Positions 49,731-56,179 of a stretch of DNA of 56,179 bases are shown piece after piece. The notes beneath the pieces are model-generated. The model was given only the letters and a program-made list of their open reading frames with translations. It was not told where the DNA came from and made no database searches. Numbering within the stretch: the first letter of the stretch is position 1; each line of letters starts with the position of its first letter. The stretch is from Mycobacterium sp. 1164985.4 (GTDB lineage: Bacteria; Actinomycetota; Actinomycetes; Mycobacteriales; Mycobacteriaceae): positions 1-56,179 of the forward strand of contig NZ_LZMD01000062.1 in NCBI RefSeq assembly GCF_001668575.1, written 5' to 3'. The position numbers and the translations under genes are program-made.

Positions 49731-50432
49731 CTACAGGTTACGGGCGGCGTCGTCGTCGGACCTGGACTCCGGCGGAGCGACCGGCACTGGTCCCGCGCCT
49801 GTCTCGCCACGTTCCGGTCCGGACGCGCCGTCCCACGGGCGGTCGTCGGCGCGCTGCAGCAGCTGGCGGTCCTCGCGACCGTCGGCCTGATCGGCCTCGC
49901 GCTGGGCGTCCTCGCGTGGCTGCTGCGCCGTCGGTCCCGCCGGGGCACCAGCGCCCGCGGCTGCGGCACCACCAGGTGCGCCTCCGCCGGATGCCGTGCC
50001 CACGGCACCCTGGCCGGTCGAGGGCGGGCCGCCCGCCGACTGGGCGCCCTGCATGGCCTGCTGCATCAGCGAGCCGAACATCCCGGTCTGCCCGCCGAGG
50101 GCCTGCGATGGCGCACCCGCCATCTGCCCCATCTGGCCGGCCTGCTGACCGACCTGACCGAGCATCCCGACGATCTGGCCGACCGACTGCGAGCCGACGT
50201 CATCGGAATTCTCGTAGGCGGCCTGCGCAGCACCCACCTTGCCTGAAAAGGTGTTCTCCTTCGCGGACAGCGCGGCGACATTGGCGGTCAGCTGAGCGGC
50301 CAGGGTCGGCAACACCGCCGAGATGGTGGCGCTCATCGCGTCCTGTCCCGGCGCGATCGTCGGGATCTCGGGCAGCTCGACCGCCGCCGCGTTCCAGCTG
50401 ATGCCCTCCGGCTTTCTCAGCGGCCCACCCAT
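49731..50432 (-). CDS. EspJ-like ESX substrate, YxxxD motif
   Basis: 233 aa. Residues ~10-80 form a helical hairpin-like domain ending in AAYENSDD, with Y73 and D77 as the type VII YxxxD export signal; M. tuberculosis EspJ (Rv3878) has YAKTDQS at the comparable place as I recall. A Met/Gln/Gly-rich middle (VGQQAGQMGQMAG) and an acidic, disordered C-terminal tail follow. ATG 50432 has GAGGAG upstream and starts 12 bp after the PPE68-like stop, so the two are one operon. No enzyme motif. An orphan substrate: no EccC, EsxAB or PE gene is nearby. Confidence 0.7.
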   Translation of the reverse strand: MGGPLRKPEGISWNAAAVELPEIPTIAPGQDAMSATISAVLPTLAAQLTANVAALSAKENTFSGKVGAAQAAYENSDDVGSQSVGQIVGMLGQVGQQAGQMGQMAGAPSQALGGQTGMFGSLMQQAMQGAQSAGGPPSTGQGAVGTASGGGAPGGAAAAGAGAPAGPTAQQPREDAQREADQADGREDRQLLQRADDRPWDGASGPERGETGAGPVPVAPPESRSDDDAARNL

Positions 50433-50444
50433 GCGCGCTCCTCG

Positions 50445-51563
50445 TCACCAGTCGTCATCGTCGTCATCATCCAAGTCGTGCTCGAGCGGCGCTGGCACGG
50501 CCAGCCCGGCAACGGTGCCGCCGCTGGCGCCGCGCTGCCCCATCATCGGCGCCATCCCGCCCATCCCGCCACCGGCGGCCATCGGGACGGCACCGCCGGC
50601 CGCGGCCGCGCCGGCCGTCGCGCCCTCGCGGGCGGGCGCGGTGCTGACGGCCTTGCTGCCAACAAGATTCGCCATCTGCGGCGTCTGCAGCGGTGCACCC
50701 CCGGATCCGGGCAGCGAAGCCGCGCGCACCATGCCCGATCCGCCGCCTGAACCCGAGCCGCCGGCCAGCGGATGGTTGGAGAACGACGAGAACGGAAGCC
50801 CCGCGGCCCCGAGCGAGTCCGCCTTGCCGCCCTGGCCGAACAGAGACGTCAGCTGTTGCAGCGGCTGCGAGAGCTGCTGGCCCATCTGCTGCGGCACAGC
50901 CATCAGCGACTGCCCGAGCTGCATGGGCAGCTGCGCGGCCATCGAGCCCATCTGGCTCATCATCTGCATGGCCTGTTGGGAGCCGTCGCCCGCCTGCTGC
51001 GCGGCATCCTTGCTGCTGTCTTGCGCCTCCTTGCCGCCGGGCACCGGCGGAGCGCCGAACAGCGGGATGCTCGGTGGAACGCCGAGGGTGTTGGCGAGTT
51101 CGGTGGTGTTCGCCGTGACGTTGGCGATGTTCTGAGATAGCCCCATCTTGATCCGGCTCTGCACCAGCTCCTGGGTGTTGCTGAACGGCATCGCCGCAAT
51201 CGCTTCACACTCCTGCTGGACCTCTTGGGCGATCGTGTTGGCCAGCGTCTTCGTCTTCACGACGGTGGCCTCCATCGCGCGCAGCTTGGCGGCGATCGCG
51301 GCCGCCTGCGCCGCATTGGCCTCGTGCCCGCCGATGATGGTGGTGGCCTCGCCCGCCGCGGCGACCGCGCCCGCGCCCTCCCATGAGTCGGACAGCTTCA
51401 TCAGCTGGCCCTGCTGTTCGGGGACCACATTGCCGCTGATCTTGCCCGCGAGCGCCTCGTAGGACGCCGCGGCGGCGGCCAACGTCTCCTCGTCGACGTT
51501 CGGCCAGCCCGGGCCGGTCACGGTCTGGCCACCGTACGGGCTGGAATCGGGCGTGATGCCCAT
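50445..51563 (-). CDS. PPE68-like ESX substrate lacking the PPE motif
   Basis: 372 aa. N-terminal helical domain (~22-160) has W61-E-G63 (WxG) in SDSWEGAGAVAA but no Pro-Pro-Glu start. A Gln/Met-rich linker follows, with QPLQQLTSLFGQGG near residue 233, then a tail with SNHPLAGGSG, VRAASLPGSGG, QTPQMANL, GLAVPAPL and a run of seven Asp before the final Trp. The tail closely parallels PPE68 (Rv3873) of ESX-1 as I remember it, including its acidic Trp terminus. ATG 51563 is set by AAGGGGG 7 nt upstream; TAAGTT (51599-51604, reverse) is a candidate -10. Upstream partner of the EspJ-like gene. Confidence 0.72.
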   Translation of the reverse strand: MGITPDSSPYGGQTVTGPGWPNVDEETLAAAAASYEALAGKISGNVVPEQQGQLMKLSDSWEGAGAVAAAGEATTIIGGHEANAAQAAAIAAKLRAMEATVVKTKTLANTIAQEVQQECEAIAAMPFSNTQELVQSRIKMGLSQNIANVTANTTELANTLGVPPSIPLFGAPPVPGGKEAQDSSKDAAQQAGDGSQQAMQMMSQMGSMAAQLPMQLGQSLMAVPQQMGQQLSQPLQQLTSLFGQGGKADSLGAAGLPFSSFSNHPLAGGSGSGGGSGMVRAASLPGSGGAPLQTPQMANLVGSKAVSTAPAREGATAGAAAAGGAVPMAAGGGMGGMAPMMGQRGASGGTVAGLAVPAPLEHDLDDDDDDDW

Positions 51564-51656
51564 GGCGCGACCCCCTTGATGACACGCTTCGGGTCTCAAA
51601 CTTACCGTGCCTCCGGTAGCTGTCCGCGCGCCGATTTCGACCCGCACGACGCGCGA

Positions 51657-53273
51657 TCAGGGCATCCTTACGTCCTGGAGACTGCCGTCGGATAGCCGGA
51701 GCCACCGCTGCACGCCGATCTCGGCGAGAAACCGATCGTCGTGGCTGACGACGATGAACGCGCCGCGGTAGGCATTCAGGGCGGCCTGGAGCTGCCCGAC
51801 GCTGACGAGGTCGAGGTTGTTGGTGGGCTCGTCGAGCAGGAGCAGTTCGGGTGCCGGTTCGGCGAACAACACGCAAGCCAGCGTCGCGCGCAGTCGCTCA
51901 CCGCCGGACAGCGCGCCCACCGGCAGATGGATGCGGTCGCCATGGAAAAGGAATTGCGCCAGCAGATGCATGCGACGGGTGTGCGAGAGGCTCGGCGCGA
52001 AGGCGGCCAGACTCTCGGCGACCGTGTCGCGCGGATCGAGCAGGTCGAGCCGCTGCGACAGGTACGCAATGCGACCGCTACCGCGAGCCACCGTTCCGCC
52101 GTCCGGTTCCACATCTGCAGTCACGATGCGCAGCAGCGTCGACTTGCCCGTCCCATTCGGACCGGTGAGCGCGATGCGCTCGGGGCCGCGCACCGACAGG
52201 TCGACGTTGTCGAGGACCGAGCGGCCACCGACCAAGAAACGTAGCCCTTTAGCGGTGAGCACGTCTCGGCCTGCGGGAACCGCGGTGTCGGGCAGATCGA
52301 GCACGAGGGTGTCATCGTCTCGCACCGCGCGTTCGGCCTCCTGCAGACGGTCTCTTGCGTCGCCTACCCGTGCCGCACCGACCCGGTCAACGCGGCCCGC
52401 CGACTCCTGCGCACGCCGCTTCTGCGCTCCGGCAACAATTTTCGGCAGTCCGGCGTCCTTCATGTTGCGGGCTGCCGTACCGGCTCGCCGCGCCGCCCGC
52501 TCGCGAGCCTGTTGTTTCTCCCGCTTCTCGCGCTTGAGGAGCTGTTGCGCGCTGCGCACGTTGCTCTCGGCGACGCGTTGCTCGAGCTCGACCGCTTCGG
52601 TGTACATCGTGAAATTGCCACCGTATGAATGGAGTTCGCCGTTGTACAGCTCGACGATTCGGTCCATCCGGTCGAGCAGCATCCGGTCGTGGCTGACCAC
52701 GAGTAGGCAACCGGCGAAGTCGTCGAGCGCGCCGTAGAGCCGATGCCGCGCGTCGAGATCGAGGTTGTTGGTTGGCTCGTCGAGCAGGAGCAGGTCGGGG
52801 CGGATCAGGAGCTGGGTGACGATGCCGATGCTCACGATCTCGCCACCGGACAGCGTGTCGAGCCGACGGTCGAGCGCGATATGGCTCAGGCCGAGGCGAT
52901 CCAGCTGCGCCCGCGCGCGTTCCTCGACGTCCCAGTCGTCGCCGATTGTGGCGAAGACCTCCTCGTCGGGATTGCCGTCGGCGAGGGCGTCGAGCGCCTC
53001 GATCACGGGAGCGACGCCCAAGAGCTCGGCGACGGTGCGATGCGCGATGTAGGGCAGCGACTGGGGCAGATATCCGAGGCGGCCCTCGACGGTGACGGAG
53101 CCCGACGTCGGCGTCAGCTCTGCAGCGATGAGCTTGAGCAACGCGCTCTTTCCCGCACCGTTCGGGGCGACCAGACCGGTTCGGCCCTCGCCGACGGTGA
53201 AGGACAGGCCGTCGAACAGCGGCGTGTCATCGGGCCACGCGAAAGACAGATCTGAACAGACGATGGAAGACAT
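51657..53273 (-). CDS. ABC-F ATPase (ribosome-associated, possible antibiotic resistance)
   Basis: 538 aa with two fused ATPase domains and no TM segments. First half: Walker A APNGAGKS near residue 36, LSGGEIVS, LLLLDEPTNNLDLDARHRL. Inter-domain linker (~220-290) is basic and coiled (KREKREKQQARERAARRAG), as in ABC-F ribosome-protection or translation factors. Second half: GPNGTGKST near residue 370, ALSGGERLRATL, DEPTNNLDLVSV. It could be a housekeeping factor or a resistance determinant; the linker sequence does not decide. ATG 53273 has only a weak ribosome site. Confidence 0.88.
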   Translation of the reverse strand: MSSIVCSDLSFAWPDDTPLFDGLSFTVGEGRTGLVAPNGAGKSALLKLIAAELTPTSGSVTVEGRLGYLPQSLPYIAHRTVAELLGVAPVIEALDALADGNPDEEVFATIGDDWDVEERARAQLDRLGLSHIALDRRLDTLSGGEIVSIGIVTQLLIRPDLLLLDEPTNNLDLDARHRLYGALDDFAGCLLVVSHDRMLLDRMDRIVELYNGELHSYGGNFTMYTEAVELEQRVAESNVRSAQQLLKREKREKQQARERAARRAGTAARNMKDAGLPKIVAGAQKRRAQESAGRVDRVGAARVGDARDRLQEAERAVRDDDTLVLDLPDTAVPAGRDVLTAKGLRFLVGGRSVLDNVDLSVRGPERIALTGPNGTGKSTLLRIVTADVEPDGGTVARGSGRIAYLSQRLDLLDPRDTVAESLAAFAPSLSHTRRMHLLAQFLFHGDRIHLPVGALSGGERLRATLACVLFAEPAPELLLLDEPTNNLDLVSVGQLQAALNAYRGAFIVVSHDDRFLAEIGVQRWLRLSDGSLQDVRMP

Positions 53274-53320
53274 GTGAGTGGTCTCTTCGTGAATCGCACG
53301 GAAAGCAGGGACGGTCCGGT

Positions 53321-53335
53321 CCGGGCAGCACCCGG
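53321..53335 (-). promoter_or_regulatory. Small hairpin in the ABC-F leader
   Basis: CCGGG (53321-53325) and CCCGG (53331-53335) form a 5-bp stem around CAGCA, extendable by one T-A pair, about 50 bp upstream of the ABC-F start. ABC-F resistance genes are often attenuated through leader structure; no convincing leader peptide is visible. Confidence 0.2.
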
Positions 53336-53375
53336 AGACTTCGTCAACTCACACGTGTTCAGGGTAGGTGTGCGG

Positions 53376-54440
53376 TCAAGCGGTTAAATACCGGCGCAAC
53401 ACGTCGGCCGCGGCGGTGATCTTCTCGATCTCGACGCGCTCGTCGACACGGTGCGCAAGGTTCGGGTCGCCGGGCCCATAGTTGACCGCCGGAATGCCGA
53501 GCGCGGCGAATCGGGACACGTCGGTCCATCCGTACTTGGCGCGAACCTGGCCTCCTGCGGCCTTAACCAACGCCGCCGCGGCCGGTTTGGTCAGCCCCGG
53601 CAACGCCCCGGCCGCCGCGTCGGTCAGTTCGATCTCGAGGTCGAGGCCGTCGAACACCTCCCGAACGTGGTGCAGCGCCTCGTCGACGCCCCGGTCGGGC
53701 GCGAACCGGAAATTCACCGTGACCGATGCTGCGTCGGGGATGACGTTGCCCGCGATACCGCCGTCGATGCGCACGGCGGAAAGGCCTTCGCGGTAGGTGC
53801 AGCCGTCGATCTCCACACTGCGGGGCTGATACGACGCAAGCCGGTCGAGCACCGCGCCGAGCTTGTGAATGGCGTTGTCGCCCAACCACGATCGCGCCGA
53901 GTGGGCGCGGGTGCCGGTGGCGCTGATCACGACCCGCAGCGTGCCCTGGCAACCGGCCTCGATGTAGCCGCCGGACGGTTCGCCGAGGATCGCCACGTCG
54001 GCCTGCAGCCAGTCGGGCAGTTCCTTCTCGATGCGGTTCAATCCGTTGGCGGACGCCTCGATCTCCTCGCAGTCGTACATCACCAGCGTCATGTCGTGCG
54101 TCGGTTCCGCGACGGTCGCGGCCAGGTGCAGAAACACCGCGTCGCCGGACTTCATGTCGGAGGTGCCGCAGCCGTGCAACTCGCCGTTGACGAGGCGGCT
54201 CGGCAGGTTGTCGGCGACCGGCACGGTGTCGAGGTGGCCCGCAAGCAGAACCCGCGATGGCAAGCCCAGGTTCGTTCGGGCCAGCACGGCGTTGGCGTTG
54301 CGGATGACTTCGAGATTCGTCTGTTCGCGCAGCGCGGCCTCGACCTCGTCGGCGATGCGCGTCTCATGGCGCGACACGCTGGGGATGTCCACCAGCGCAG
54401 CGGTCAGCGCGATCGGATCACCGTGCAAATCGAGGCCCAC
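53376..54440 (-). CDS. dapE: Succinyl-diaminopimelate desuccinylase
   Basis: 354-aa M20 metallohydrolase of lysine/meso-DAP synthesis, the same length as Rv1202. Metal ligands are visible: His in [11 protein letters not shown] near residue 70, Asp in [13 protein letters not shown] near residue 100, catalytic Glu in YDCEEIEA near residue 130, Glu in AILGEPSGG, and a C-terminal His in [13 protein letters not shown]. The dimerisation domain spans ~175-290. GTG 54440 follows TAACGT (54448-54453, reverse) by 7 nt: leaderless. The upstream open frame lies inside dapD. Divergent partner of dapD. Confidence 0.96.
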   Translation of the reverse strand: MGLDLHGDPIALTAALVDIPSVSRHETRIADEVEAALREQTNLEVIRNANAVLARTNLGLPSRVLLAGHLDTVPVADNLPSRLVNGELHGCGTSDMKSGDAVFLHLAATVAEPTHDMTLVMYDCEEIEASANGLNRIEKELPDWLQADVAILGEPSGGYIEAGCQGTLRVVISATGTRAHSARSWLGDNAIHKLGAVLDRLASYQPRSVEIDGCTYREGLSAVRIDGGIAGNVIPDAASVTVNFRFAPDRGVDEALHHVREVFDGLDLEIELTDAAAGALPGLTKPAAAALVKAAGGQVRAKYGWTDVSRFAALGIPAVNYGPGDPNLAHRVDERVEIEKITAAADVLRRYLTA

Positions 54441-54447
54441 ACGGCTG

Positions 54448-54457
54448 ACGTTAGTCT
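54448..54457. promoter_or_regulatory. Overlapping divergent -10 elements of dapE and dapD
   Basis: Reverse-strand TAACGT (54448-54453) and forward TAGTCT (54452-54457) share two bases. Each is followed by exactly 7 nt and then the GTG start of its own gene (54440 and 54465). The whole divergent start region is only 24 bp. Confidence 0.7.
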
Positions 54458-54464
54458 TATCCGC

Positions 54465-55409
54465 GTGACTTCTGCTGCAGGTATGGGGCTGGCGACGATC
54501 GCCGCCGACGGATCGGTCCTCGACACATGGTTCCCGGCACCCGAACTCGGCGGTGACGGCCCGTCGGGCACCAGCCGGCTCTCGGTTGCCGAGGTACCCG
54601 AGGAGTTGGGCGCGCTGACCGGGCGCGACGAGGATCGCGGAGTCGACATCGTGGCGGTGCGGACGGTGATCTCGTCGCTGGATGACAAGGCCGCCGACGC
54701 CTACGACGCCTATCTGCGGTTGCACCTGCTCTCACACCGGCTGGTCGCGCCGCACGGCCTGAACGCCGACGGCTTCTTCGGGGTGCTGACCAACGTCGTG
54801 TGGACGAACCACGGGCCGTGCGCGGTCACCGGCTTCGAGATCGTGCGGGCGCGGTTGCGCAAGCGCGGCCCCGTGACGGTCTACGGCGTGGACAAGTTCC
54901 CTCGGATGGTCGACTACGTGTTACCGACCGGCGTGCGGGTGGCCGACGCCGACCGGGTGCGCCTGGGCGCGCATCTGGCCGAGGGCACCACCGTCATGCA
55001 CGAGGGCTTCGTCAACTACAACGCGGGCACGCTCGGCAGCTCGATGGTCGAGGGCCGCATCTCGGCGGGCGTGGTGGTCGGCGACGGATCCGACGTCGGC
55101 GGCGGCGCGTCGATCATGGGTACGCTCTCGGGCGGCGGCACCGAGGTGATCTCGATCGGCAAGCGGTGTCTGCTCGGCGCCAATGCGGGCCTTGGCATTT
55201 CGCTCGGCGATGATTGTGTGATCGAGGCGGGGTTGTACGTCACGGCGGGCACCAAGGTGCAGACCGGCGACGGCAAGACCGTCAAGGCGCGAGAGCTCTC
55301 GGGAGCCAACAATCTGTTGTTCCGGCGCAATTCGCTGTCAGGGGCCGTCGAGGTGGTCAAGCGGGACGGCACCGGCATCACGCTGAACGAGGCCCTGCAC
55401 CAGAACTGA
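54465..55409 (+). CDS. dapD: Tetrahydrodipicolinate N-succinyltransferase
   Basis: 314-aa trimeric left-handed beta-helix enzyme of the succinylase DAP pathway (317 aa in Rv1201c). Conserved blocks are [21 protein letters not shown] at the N-terminus, [16 protein letters not shown] near residue 90, [20 protein letters not shown] near residue 140, then hexapeptide repeats with [31 protein letters not shown] near residue 185-215. GTG 54465 is a predicted leaderless start (TAGTCT, 7 nt). Upstream open frame is a dapE shadow. It supplies succinylated substrate used by DapC then DapE. Confidence 0.96.
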   Translation: MTSAAGMGLATIAADGSVLDTWFPAPELGGDGPSGTSRLSVAEVPEELGALTGRDEDRGVDIVAVRTVISSLDDKAADAYDAYLRLHLLSHRLVAPHGLNADGFFGVLTNVVWTNHGPCAVTGFEIVRARLRKRGPVTVYGVDKFPRMVDYVLPTGVRVADADRVRLGAHLAEGTTVMHEGFVNYNAGTLGSSMVEGRISAGVVVGDGSDVGGGASIMGTLSGGGTEVISIGKRCLLGANAGLGISLGDDCVIEAGLYVTAGTKVQTGDGKTVKARELSGANNLLFRRNSLSGAVEVVKRDGTGITLNEALHQN

Positions 55410-55435
55410 CTGGGCTTCCCCTTGTTTCCTTGGTT

Positions 55436-55470
55436 GCGCGAGCGTGCGTGTTTGCACACGACACGCCGCG
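55436..55470. repeat. 35-bp inverted-repeat element, copy A
   Basis: Matches the reverse complement of 56087-56121 at 34 of 35 positions (C/T difference near the middle). It holds short internal palindromes (GTGT/ACAC, GCGTG/CACGC). It lies between the convergent dapD and M15-lipoprotein genes, so it may also act as a bidirectional terminator. Confidence 0.75.
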
Positions 55471-55515
55471 CATCAGCGACAGTTTGTGCACGCTGAGCTC
55501 TCCGTGAGCGCGCGG

Positions 55516-56109
55516 TCAATCCGCCGCGGCGTTGGGCTTCAACGGCGGACAGCGCCCGTCGACGACGGCCAACTCGAAGTGCCAGATCTCGTTGGCATAG
55601 ACCTGGCACAGGCCGAACTCGCGACCGTTGGCGATCAGCCACTTGTCCGCCTCGACAGGACCGATGTCGACGGCCTGACCGGTGACGTGCTTCGACTTCT
55701 CCGGCGAGGCCACGAATTCCCGTGCAGCTCCGATGCTTCCGTACTTGACGACACCGTCGGCGAACAGCCTCTCCTGGAAACCCTTCGATCGCCACCCCGA
55801 CGAGATGCGCATCTCGATGCCGTCGCTCTCGGCGCGGCGGGCCGCCTTCTGAACCGACTCGCGCAGCTGCGGGTCGAGCCACTCCACGATCGGATCGTGA
55901 GTGTCGAATGGGCTGAGCGTGCGACTGTCGGGCAGCCAACCGCCGACGGTGTCCTGCGCTGCCGGTCCGAGCTTCATGGGTTCCTGGCCGACGACGGGTG
56001 CCGGGGCCGGTGGCGGCGCGGCCGTGCCACACGCCGCAACTGCCCACACCGACACGGCCGCGAGCGTGCACATGAGGCTGAGTTTTCGCGGCGTGTCGTG
56101 TACAAACAC
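55516..56109 (-). CDS. M15-family (VanY-like) D-Ala-D-Ala carboxypeptidase lipoprotein
   Basis: 197 aa from GTG 56109. The signal sequence (RK, then LSLMCTLAAVSVWAVAAC) ends in lipobox VAAC. The mature domain has M15 signatures: ISSGWRSKGFQERLFADG near the middle, SKHVTGQAVDIGPVEADKWL (metal-binding His and Asp) and NEIWHFEL (final His). It should trim peptidoglycan stem peptides outside the membrane. ATG 56073 is an alternative but lacks a positive n-region; a TTG at 56142 is also open. GTG 56109 lies inside repeat copy B, an unusual location for a start codon. Confidence 0.85.
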   Translation of the reverse strand: MFVHDTPRKLSLMCTLAAVSVWAVAACGTAAPPPAPAPVVGQEPMKLGPAAQDTVGGWLPDSRTLSPFDTHDPIVEWLDPQLRESVQKAARRAESDGIEMRISSGWRSKGFQERLFADGVVKYGSIGAAREFVASPEKSKHVTGQAVDIGPVEADKWLIANGREFGLCQVYANEIWHFELAVVDGRCPPLKPNAAAD

Positions 56110-56121
56110 GCACGCTCGCGC
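56087..56121. repeat. 35-bp inverted-repeat element, copy B
   Basis: Inverse of copy A with one mismatch. It overlaps the proposed N-terminus of the M15 lipoprotein gene and sits 17 bp downstream of the end of the next gene on the reverse strand. The two copies bracket the M15 gene. Confidence 0.75.
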
Positions 56122-56138
56122 TAATAGGGGCCGAGGGG

Positions 56139-56179
56139 TCAATCCTCGCCGGCCAGGCTGCAGAACTCCTTTTCTTCGG
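56139..56179 (-). CDS. C-terminal end of an unidentified gene (partial)
   Basis: On the reverse strand an open frame enters from beyond the window and ends at TGA (56139-56141), with last residues EEKEFCSLAGED. Only 13 codons are visible, too few to identify. The ATTGA junction with the alternative TTG of the M15 gene leaves transcriptional linkage possible. Confidence 0.4.
   Translation of the reverse strand, partial: EEKEFCSLAGED

Noticed and set aside
53114..53347. 77-codon frame overlapping the ABC-F start as a leader peptide
   Set aside because: It runs deep into the ABC-F coding region, has no ribosome site, and shows no regulatory-peptide features.
53451..54464. Long forward open frame before dapD
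   Set aside because: Antisense to dapE; dapD similarity starts at the GTG at 54465.

Overview
The window comes from a high-GC actinobacterium, almost certainly a Mycobacteriaceae species (an environmental or fast-growing Mycolicibacterium-type genome rather than M. tuberculosis). From memory, gene order follows the M. tuberculosis segment Rv1250 to about Rv1201c, read in inverted orientation. Insertions and losses relative to that map include an extra malic enzyme, a SUFU-domain gene, a second ICMT-like gene, a SnoaL-fused sigma factor, a SAM methyltransferase next to tagA, and an ESX-substrate-like pair next to an ABC-F gene. I saw no tRNA, rRNA, CRISPR array or insertion sequence.

Layout. 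1-4.3 kb: two MFS exporters and an EcsC-like membrane protein. 4.4-13.6 kb: central carbon metabolism (kgd, an SDR, lpqZ, malic enzyme, mdh) and corA. 13.6-18.7 kb: the trehalose importer lpqY-sugA-sugB-sugC, with a SUFU-domain gene translationally coupled at its end. 18.8-26.7 kb: envelope and metal functions (two DUF4190 proteins, a CitE-like lyase, a pore-less MgtE_N/CBS protein coupled to a DUF1003 membrane protein, a transglycosylase-like secreted protein, Mrp, and a secreted protein with an HxH-type C-terminus). 26.7-30.0 kb: the envelope-stress block tatB, htrA, rseA, sigE. 30.1-35.6 kb: an O-methyltransferase and a TetR-ABC efflux-ICMT-ICMT operon. 35.6-37.4 kb: an ECF sigma factor, DUF4126 protein and small secreted protein. 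37.5-40.3 kb: glgC/glgM and a DUF3117 protein. 40.4-46.7 kb: methyltransferase, tagA, DivIVA-like protein, gpgS-folP2, fadD6 and LOG. 46.8-53.3 kb: a STAND-type ATPase, an EspC-like protein, an EspJ-like/PPE68-like pair and an ABC-F ATPase. 53.4-56.2 kb: dapE/dapD, an M15-family lipoprotein and the end of one more gene.

Themes. Alpha-glucan and trehalose flow is strongly represented: LpqY-SugABC retrieves trehalose, GlgC and GlgM make maltose-1-phosphate, and GpgS starts methylglucose lipopolysaccharide synthesis. SigE, RseA, HtrA and TatB form the surface-stress module. At least fifteen genes have a TANNNT -10 hexamer 5-8 nt before the start codon, the arrangement expected of leaderless mycobacterial mRNAs.

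Most unusual items: (i) an ESX/type VII substrate-like module with no secretion machinery nearby, containing a PPE68-like protein; (ii) dapE and dapD starting divergently from overlapping -10 hexamers; (iii) a double TetR palindrome flanking the -10 and covering the start codon of the efflux regulator; (iv) a candidate ECF41-type autoregulatory promoter before the SnoaL-fused sigma factor; (v) a near-identical 35-bp inverted repeat flanking the M15 lipoprotein gene.
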